Assembly (NCBI GenBank): GCA_910583855.1
Contig: CAJTYL010000007.1
Coordinates: 51,002-115,001 of the forward strand
Direction: 5' to 3'
From: an uncultured Christensenella sp.
Lineage (GTDB): Bacteria > Bacillota > Clostridia > Christensenellales > Borkfalkiaceae
DNA: 64,000 nt
Position 1 is the stretch's first letter, and each line of letters starts with the position of its first letter. The position numbers and the translations under genes were made by a program. This document shows positions 59,948 to 64,000 of this stretch, one piece after another. The notes under the pieces are model-generated. The model saw nothing but the letters and a program-made list of their open reading frames with translations, did not search any database and was not told the DNA's origin.

Positions 59948-61099
59948 ATGGCAGACAAAAAGAATTATTACGACGTTCTCGGCGTTTCAAAGACGGCTTC
60001 GCAGGACGAAATAAAGTCGGCGTACAGAAAGCTTGCAAAGCAGTACCACCCAGACTTTCATCCGGGCGACGCTGCGGCGGCTGAGAAATTCAAAGAAATA
60101 AACGAAGCTAACGAAGTGCTTTCGGACGAGAATAAGAGAAAGCAGTACGATTACGAGCTCGAGCACCCCGGAATGGGTGGCGGCAACCCCTTCGGTGGCG
60201 GCGGCTTTTCGGGCTTCGGCGGCGGTATGGGCGGCTTCGAGGATATTATAAACTCCGTATTCGGCGGCGGTTTCGGCGGCGGCAGTGCGCAGACTTCGAC
60301 CCCTCGCGGCGCGGATATCCAGCAGACTATAAACCTGTCTTTCCTCGACGCTATTAAGGGCTGTACAAAGACCGTTAGCTATATGCGCAACGAGCCTTGC
60401 ACGTCATGCGGCGGCACGGGTGCAAAGGGCGGCACGGCTTATCAAAAGTGTTCGCGCTGCGGCGGCACGGGAAGGGTAAAGTTCCAACAGGATACTATTT
60501 TCGGCAGAACCATTCAGGTAGCGGGCTGCCCCGACTGCGGCGGCACGGGCAAAAAAATTCTCGACAGGTGTCCCGACTGTAAGGGCAAGGGCTATCAGCG
60601 TAAGGAAACCCGTTTTTCGGTCAATATCCCCGCAGGCGTGGACAGGGACAGCTCGCTCAGAAAGCGCGGTTACGGTCAGGCTGCGGGCAACGGCGGTGAA
60701 AGCGGCGATTTGTATATCAACTTCAACATTGAACCGCACAAGCTTTTGCACCGCGAGGACAGGGATTTGTACGTCACCGTACCCGTTTCCTACAAGACGG
60801 CGGTTTGCGGCGGTAAAATCCAAGTTCCCGCAATCGACGATACGTGCGAACTGAATATCCCAGAGTGCACTCCAAGCGGCACGCGCTTCTGTTTAAGGGG
60901 CAAGGGCGTAAAAACCGTTCACGGAACGGGCAATCTTTACGTAACGGTGGAAATCGACGTTCCGCAGAAGCTCTCGCGCGAGCAGGTCAAAAAGCTTGAC
61001 GAATACGAGGACGGCGTGCCATTGAAATCCTGCGATAAAATGCAGAAATTTTCAAACAACGTTTCCGCAATCTATGGCAAGAAAGTGGAAAAGCAATAA
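59948..61099 (+). CDS. dnaJ: Chaperone DnaJ (Hsp40)
   Basis: 383 residues. J domain 1-70 with the HPD motif (QYHPDFHPGD), a Gly/Phe-rich linker (about 78-118), four zinc-binding CxxCxGxG motifs (CTSCGGTG, CSRCGGTG, CPDCGGTG, CPDCKGKG), then the C-terminal peptide-binding domains (FSVNIPAGVDRDSSLRKRGYG). Works with DnaK and GrpE. No clear ribosome binding site precedes the ATG, and a structured spacer separates it from dnaK. Confidence 0.96.
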   Translation: MADKKNYYDVLGVSKTASQDEIKSAYRKLAKQYHPDFHPGDAAAAEKFKEINEANEVLSDENKRKQYDYELEHPGMGGGNPFGGGGFSGFGGGMGGFEDIINSVFGGGFGGGSAQTSTPRGADIQQTINLSFLDAIKGCTKTVSYMRNEPCTSCGGTGAKGGTAYQKCSRCGGTGRVKFQQDTIFGRTIQVAGCPDCGGTGKKILDRCPDCKGKGYQRKETRFSVNIPAGVDRDSSLRKRGYGQAAGNGGESGDLYINFNIEPHKLLHREDRDLYVTVPVSYKTAVCGGKIQVPAIDDTCELNIPECTPSGTRFCLRGKGVKTVHGTGNLYVTVEIDVPQKLSREQVKKLDEYEDGVPLKSCDKMQKFSNNVSAIYGKKVEKQ

Positions 61100-61175
61100 A
61101 AAAGGTTTCGGATAACAATATGCAAAAAGCGTGCTTTTTGCTTTCGCCGAATAAATATTTATAAATAAATTAACT

Positions 61176-61206
61176 AAAAGCGGCAAGTTTCGGCTTGCCG
61201 CTTCAT
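61176..61206 (+). terminator. Hairpin terminator after dnaJ
   Basis: AAGCGGCAAG (about 61178-61187) pairs with CTTGCCGCTT (61194-61203), 6-nt loop; a smaller stem GCAAAAAGC/GCTTTTTGC lies nearer the stop (about 61123-61142). Confidence 0.75.
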
Positions 61207-61224
61207 ATTATATTCGGGGGAGAA

Positions 61225-61430
61225 TGTGGATAACTTTAAAAAAACACTTGTTTTACACTCCCAACGGCAGGGTTATCCACCGAAAGTTGTCCACAAATTT
61301 TTGTTCAAAAAGTTCACTGATGAATATATGCAATAAAGTTATACACAAGTTATTGACAATCAAGCATTTTTAGCATAAAATCGTACGTTTTTGACATAAT
61401 TTTTAAAATGTTTGTATAATTTTATCCACA
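61225..61430. other. DnaA-box cluster, candidate chromosomal replication origin (oriC)
   Basis: Five DnaA boxes in 206 bp of gene-free, AT-rich DNA: 61225-61233 (perfect, reverse), 61273-61281 (TTATCCACC), 61287-61295 (TTGTCCACA), 61339-61347 (TTATACACA), 61422-61430 (perfect TTATCCACA). An AT-rich stretch (61350-61420) lies between the last two. It lies between convergent genes, so a promoter role is unlikely. dnaA and dnaN are not within the window. Confidence 0.72.
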
Positions 61431-61482
61431 ATATTGGTTTTATGCATAAACGAAAACGCATTAAAAGCGGTTTTATAAAACG

Positions 61483-61516
61483 AAAGCCCCCGTCGCCGTT
61501 CGGCTCAGGGGGCTTT
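61483..61516 (-). terminator. Terminator of the DUF3737 gene
   Basis: AAAGCCCCC (61483-61491) pairs with GGGGGCTTT (61508-61516), placed right after the minus-strand stop at 61519. Confidence 0.88.
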
Positions 61517-61518
61517 AC

Positions 61519-62370
61519 TTATCTTTTTAAAACTTTACCGTTGCATTTGTATAGCGCGGAGTCGAATATAATTTCACCGTACCCGTCGGCAACAATCCGC
61601 CCGCTCTTAGGATTTTTTACGGAAACCACCCCGCCCGAAATGTCCGCGACCACGTCCGAGTATTCGAACGCCAAATCGCAGTCTTCGGTTCGACAGCCTA
61701 TAAGCTTCAGCTTCTTGCAATAGCACAACGGTTGTGTGCCCGTAATAAGGCAGTTTATAAGCGTAAGCCCCTTGGAGTACCAACCGAGATATTCCCCGCG
61801 CAAAACGGAGTTTTTAACGGTAACGTTTTTCGAGTGCCAGAACGCGTCCTTCGTCGTAAAATCGCAATCTTCGATAACCGCGTTTTTGACGTACTGAAAC
61901 GAATATTTTCCCGTAAACTTAACGTTTTTAAATGTAAGGTTTTCGCTTTCAAACATAAAATATTCGCTCTGCGCTTCGCAGCCGTCAAGCAAAATATTCC
62001 TGCACCGCCAACCGAATTCGGGCGATATTATCTTACAGCCGTTTAAAACTATTTCGTTGCACTCGCGCAAGGCTTTAATCCCGCCGAGGGTACAGCCGTC
62101 CAGAACGCCGCTCTTACAGTACCAAAGCGCGGCGCGCGCGCTTTCGTCCATAGCGCAGTCTGAAACCGTGAAACTCTCCGCGTGCCAAAGCGGATAGCGG
62201 AGGGAAAAGGTGCAGTTCTCAACTTCTATATTTCTGCACTCTTTCAGTGCTGATTCTCCGTCGGCAAGTCCCGCAAAAACGCAGTTTTTAACTTCGGCGC
62301 CGCAAAGATTGTACAGCGCGCGTTCTTCGTCGTAACGTAACCCTTCTATAATTATTTTTTCTTTTGACAT
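61519..62370 (-). CDS. DUF3737-family right-handed beta-helix protein
   Basis: 283 residues made of repeated short strands (VKNCVFAG, IEVENCTF, VLDGCTLGG, IVLNGCKI, ILLDGCEAQ, LTFKNVKFTG, AVIEDCDFTTKD, VTVKNSVLRG), each ending in a Cys/Asn ladder as in pectate-lyase-like parallel beta helices. The family is widespread in gut Firmicutes and of unknown function; no catalytic residues are evident and no signal peptide is seen. Single gene with its own terminator. Confidence 0.87.
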   Translation of the reverse strand: MSKEKIIIEGLRYDEERALYNLCGAEVKNCVFAGLADGESALKECRNIEVENCTFSLRYPLWHAESFTVSDCAMDESARAALWYCKSGVLDGCTLGGIKALRECNEIVLNGCKIISPEFGWRCRNILLDGCEAQSEYFMFESENLTFKNVKFTGKYSFQYVKNAVIEDCDFTTKDAFWHSKNVTVKNSVLRGEYLGWYSKGLTLINCLITGTQPLCYCKKLKLIGCRTEDCDLAFEYSDVVADISGGVVSVKNPKSGRIVADGYGEIIFDSALYKCNGKVLKR

Positions 62371-62434
62371 AGTTTAATTATATGATAAGTTAATACCGTA
62401 AATCAAGCGATATTCAAAACCGTTTGAGTTTTAG

Positions 62435-62463
62435 TTGACTTAGCAGCTTTTTCAAAGTATAAT
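62435..62463 (+). promoter_or_regulatory. Promoter of the MATE transporter gene
   Basis: TTGACT (62435-62440), 17 nt, TATAAT (62458-62463). Confidence 0.9.
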
Positions 62464-62489
62464 AATCGTATCGATACGCGATTGCAAAG

Positions 62490-62530
62490 AACTTCCCGAA
62501 TTTGGGCAAGTCTTTTTTTTAAACTTCGGG
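62490..62530 (+). promoter_or_regulatory. Possible attenuator in the MATE leader
   Basis: A short stem ACTTCCC (62491-62497) with GGGCAAGT (62504-62511, one bulge) is followed by T8 (62513-62520). The CCCGAA part (62495-62500) can instead pair with TTCGGG (62525-62530) after the T run, so two exclusive structures are possible in the roughly 75-nt leader. Confidence 0.5.
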
Positions 62531-62543
62531 TTTACGGTGCAAG

Positions 62544-63878
62544 ATGAGGATACAGCTTTCCGACCATTTCACTTATAAAAAGTTAATACTTTTCGTATTA
62601 CCCTCCGTGGTGATGATGGTGTTCACTTCGATTTACAGCGTGGTGGACGGTCTTTTCGTATCGATTTTTGCCGGTGAAGCTGCAGTCAACGCTATTCAAT
62701 ACATATACCCGCTGTTTATGGTTTTCGGCTCAATCGGCTTTATGCTCGGCGCGGGCGGAAGCGCGCTCGTTTCCAAAACGTTGGGCGAGGGCGACAAGGA
62801 TAGGGCTAATAAGTATTTCACTATGCTCGTCGTTGCAACTGCGGCGATAGGTATTTTAATAGCCGTGCTGGGTCAGTTTGTCGTTGCGCCCGTCGCAGCC
62901 CTTCTTTGCGGCAGTTCCGAGGGCGAGATTTACGAAAACTGTGTTTTGTACGGAAGAATTCTTCTTGCGGCGCAACCCTTCTTTATTTTGCAAAACATAT
63001 TCCAAAGCTTTTTCGTCACTGCTGAAAAACCCCGTTTGGGGCTTTTGGCAACCGCGGCGGCGGGCGGACTGAATATAGCTTTGGACGCTATTTTCGTTGC
63101 GGGTTGCGGTTGGGGGCTTTTAGGCGCGGCTGTTGCAACCGCGGCAAGCCAGCTTTTCGGCGGCGTGTTTCCGCTGATATACTTCGGGGTTAAAAACAAT
63201 TCGCTTCTGCGCTTCACCAAAACCAAATTTTACGGTAAAGCTTTTTTTAAATCCTGCACTAACGGTTCTTCGGAGTTCTTCTCTAATATTTCTTCTGCCG
63301 TCGTCATAATTCTGTATAACTTCCAAATCAGGTCTATTATCGGCGAGGCGGGCGTTACGGCGTATACCTTTATGGGTTATGTCGCAATGGTGTTCTTCGC
63401 CATATTTATTGGCTATTCGGTAGGCTGTGCGCCCCTAATGGGCTATCACTACGGTGCGCAGAACAAGCCCGAAATGAAGAACCTGTTCAAAAAAAGTTTG
63501 ATTATTATAGCCGTTTTAGCCGTTGCAATGATTGCAATGACGGAGGGACTTGCGCGCCCGCTGATGTCTATGTTCAGGCAGAGCGCGGAGATAACGGACA
63601 TCGCCGTCCACGGTTTCAGAATTTATTCGGTAATTTTCGTGCTGTGCGGTTTCAACATTTACGGCTCGTCGCTGTTCACTTCGCTTAATAACGGGCTCGT
63701 CTCGGCGTTGATATCCTTTTTAAGGTCAATAGTATTTCAAGTCACTTTCGTAATGGTTTTACCGCTCTTAATGGGCATAGACGGCGTTTGGTGCGCGGGC
63801 GTATTTTCGGACGTGGCGTCCATTATAATAACGCTTATCTTCGTGCTCTGTTACCGCAAACGCTACGGATATATGTAA
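62544..63878 (+). CDS. MATE family efflux transporter
   Basis: 444 residues with twelve membrane helices in two MatE repeats. Typical N-terminus (YKKLILFVLPSVVMMVFTSIYSVVDGLFVS), GAGGSALVSKTLGEGDKDRANKYF in loop 2-3, and MGYHYGAQNKPEMKNLFKKS in the second repeat. Exports drugs or metabolites by Na+ or H+ exchange; the substrate is unknown. The ATG has no clear ribosome binding site. A consensus promoter and a possible attenuator precede it. Confidence 0.93.
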   Translation: MRIQLSDHFTYKKLILFVLPSVVMMVFTSIYSVVDGLFVSIFAGEAAVNAIQYIYPLFMVFGSIGFMLGAGGSALVSKTLGEGDKDRANKYFTMLVVATAAIGILIAVLGQFVVAPVAALLCGSSEGEIYENCVLYGRILLAAQPFFILQNIFQSFFVTAEKPRLGLLATAAAGGLNIALDAIFVAGCGWGLLGAAVATAASQLFGGVFPLIYFGVKNNSLLRFTKTKFYGKAFFKSCTNGSSEFFSNISSAVVIILYNFQIRSIIGEAGVTAYTFMGYVAMVFFAIFIGYSVGCAPLMGYHYGAQNKPEMKNLFKKSLIIIAVLAVAMIAMTEGLARPLMSMFRQSAEITDIAVHGFRIYSVIFVLCGFNIYGSSLFTSLNNGLVSALISFLRSIVFQVTFVMVLPLLMGIDGVWCAGVFSDVASIIITLIFVLCYRKRYGYM

Positions 63879-63911
63879 AAAAAGCGGGCTTATTATTATG
63901 CCCGCTTTTTG
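63879..63911 (+). terminator. Rho-independent terminator after the MATE gene
   Basis: A perfect 11-bp stem (63879-63889 with 63900-63910), 10-nt loop, T-rich tail. Confidence 0.93.
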
Positions 63912-63975
63912 CGTTTAATACCCTGATATATCAAAAATAACATAAAAAACAGCCCGTAAAAGGGCGCAAAAAAAG

Positions 63976-64000
63976 TACACCTATTAATATAATAGGTGTA
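63976..64000. repeat. Perfect palindrome at the window edge
   Basis: TACACCTATTA (63976-63986) and its complement (63990-64000) with a 3-nt loop, preceded by an A run, so it may be the terminator of a minus-strand gene beyond the window. The stretch 63912-63975 shows no gene. Confidence 0.6.

Noticed and set aside
61412..61723. Plus-strand frame starting at the last DnaA box
   Set aside because: It runs through the terminator and antisense to the DUF3737 gene and has no ribosome binding site.

Overview
The window looks like a bacterial chromosome segment from a low-to-moderate GC Firmicute of class Clostridia, probably an uncultured gut or host-associated lineage. The evidence is near-consensus sigma-A promoters, AGGAGG-type ribosome binding sites, many U-tailed terminators, an IscR/NifS/NifU set, a single-chain Fe-S serine dehydratase, and very large anchored surface proteins with InlB-type repeats, BspA-type leucine-rich repeats and an M60 (mucin-type) peptidase. 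The taxonomic guess rests on gene content only.

Layout. 1-4.5 kb: the end of a secreted protein with a C39-like papain-fold region, leucine-rich repeats, InlB repeats and a C-terminal Hint-like domain. 4.6-8.8 kb: two GH13 alpha-glucan enzymes, a neopullulanase-like hydrolase and branching enzyme GlgB. 8.9-12.2 kb: NadA, then an IscR-type regulator, NifS/IscS and NifU/IscU, with a perfect operator over the nifS promoter. 12.3-17.1 kb: a Ca2+ P-type ATPase, a small membrane protein and a ZIP transporter with divergent, apparently leaderless promoters, and a decayed tspO. 17.1-21.7 kb: a minus-strand accessory island with a frameshifted membrane gene, an RNase J-like MBL/beta-CASP protein overlapping a PD-(D/E)XK-like protein, and two GNAT proteins. 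Its genes carry repeated 5' and 3' flanking modules. 21.7-25.3 kb: a small integrated element with an HUH replication protein, a large serine recombinase and several long palindromes. 25.4-25.7 kb: tRNA-Val and tRNA-Ala. 25.8-32.8 kb: cysteine desulfidase, a giant M60 surface peptidase and an MBL hydrolase. 33.1-36.2 kb: the queD-queE-folE-queC-queF operon behind a preQ1-like leader. 36.4-42.5 kb: small lipoproteins, a short membrane protein and a giant surface protein with a transglutaminase-like core.

42.77-52.84 kb is a complete-looking integrated filamentous (Inoviridae-like) prophage in the 3' end of tRNA-Ser(GCU). It has exact 26-bp att repeats, paired 10-bp candidate integrase arm sites at both ends, a tyrosine integrase, an XRE repressor with its operator, a pVIII-like coat candidate, a pIII-like anchored protein, a Zot/pI-type ATPase, a replication protein and a 22-bp-phased iteron region. 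This is the most notable system in the window.

53-64 kb: a frameshifted tetR divergent from two membrane proteins, a GDSL hydrolase, SdaA, grpE-dnaK-dnaJ, a five-box DnaA cluster that looks like an origin, a DUF3737 beta-helix protein and a MATE transporter behind a possible attenuator. Several genes (tspO, tetR, a prophage gene, the 17.2-kb gene) carry frameshifts, two of them at homopolymers, so assembly errors must be separated from real decay.
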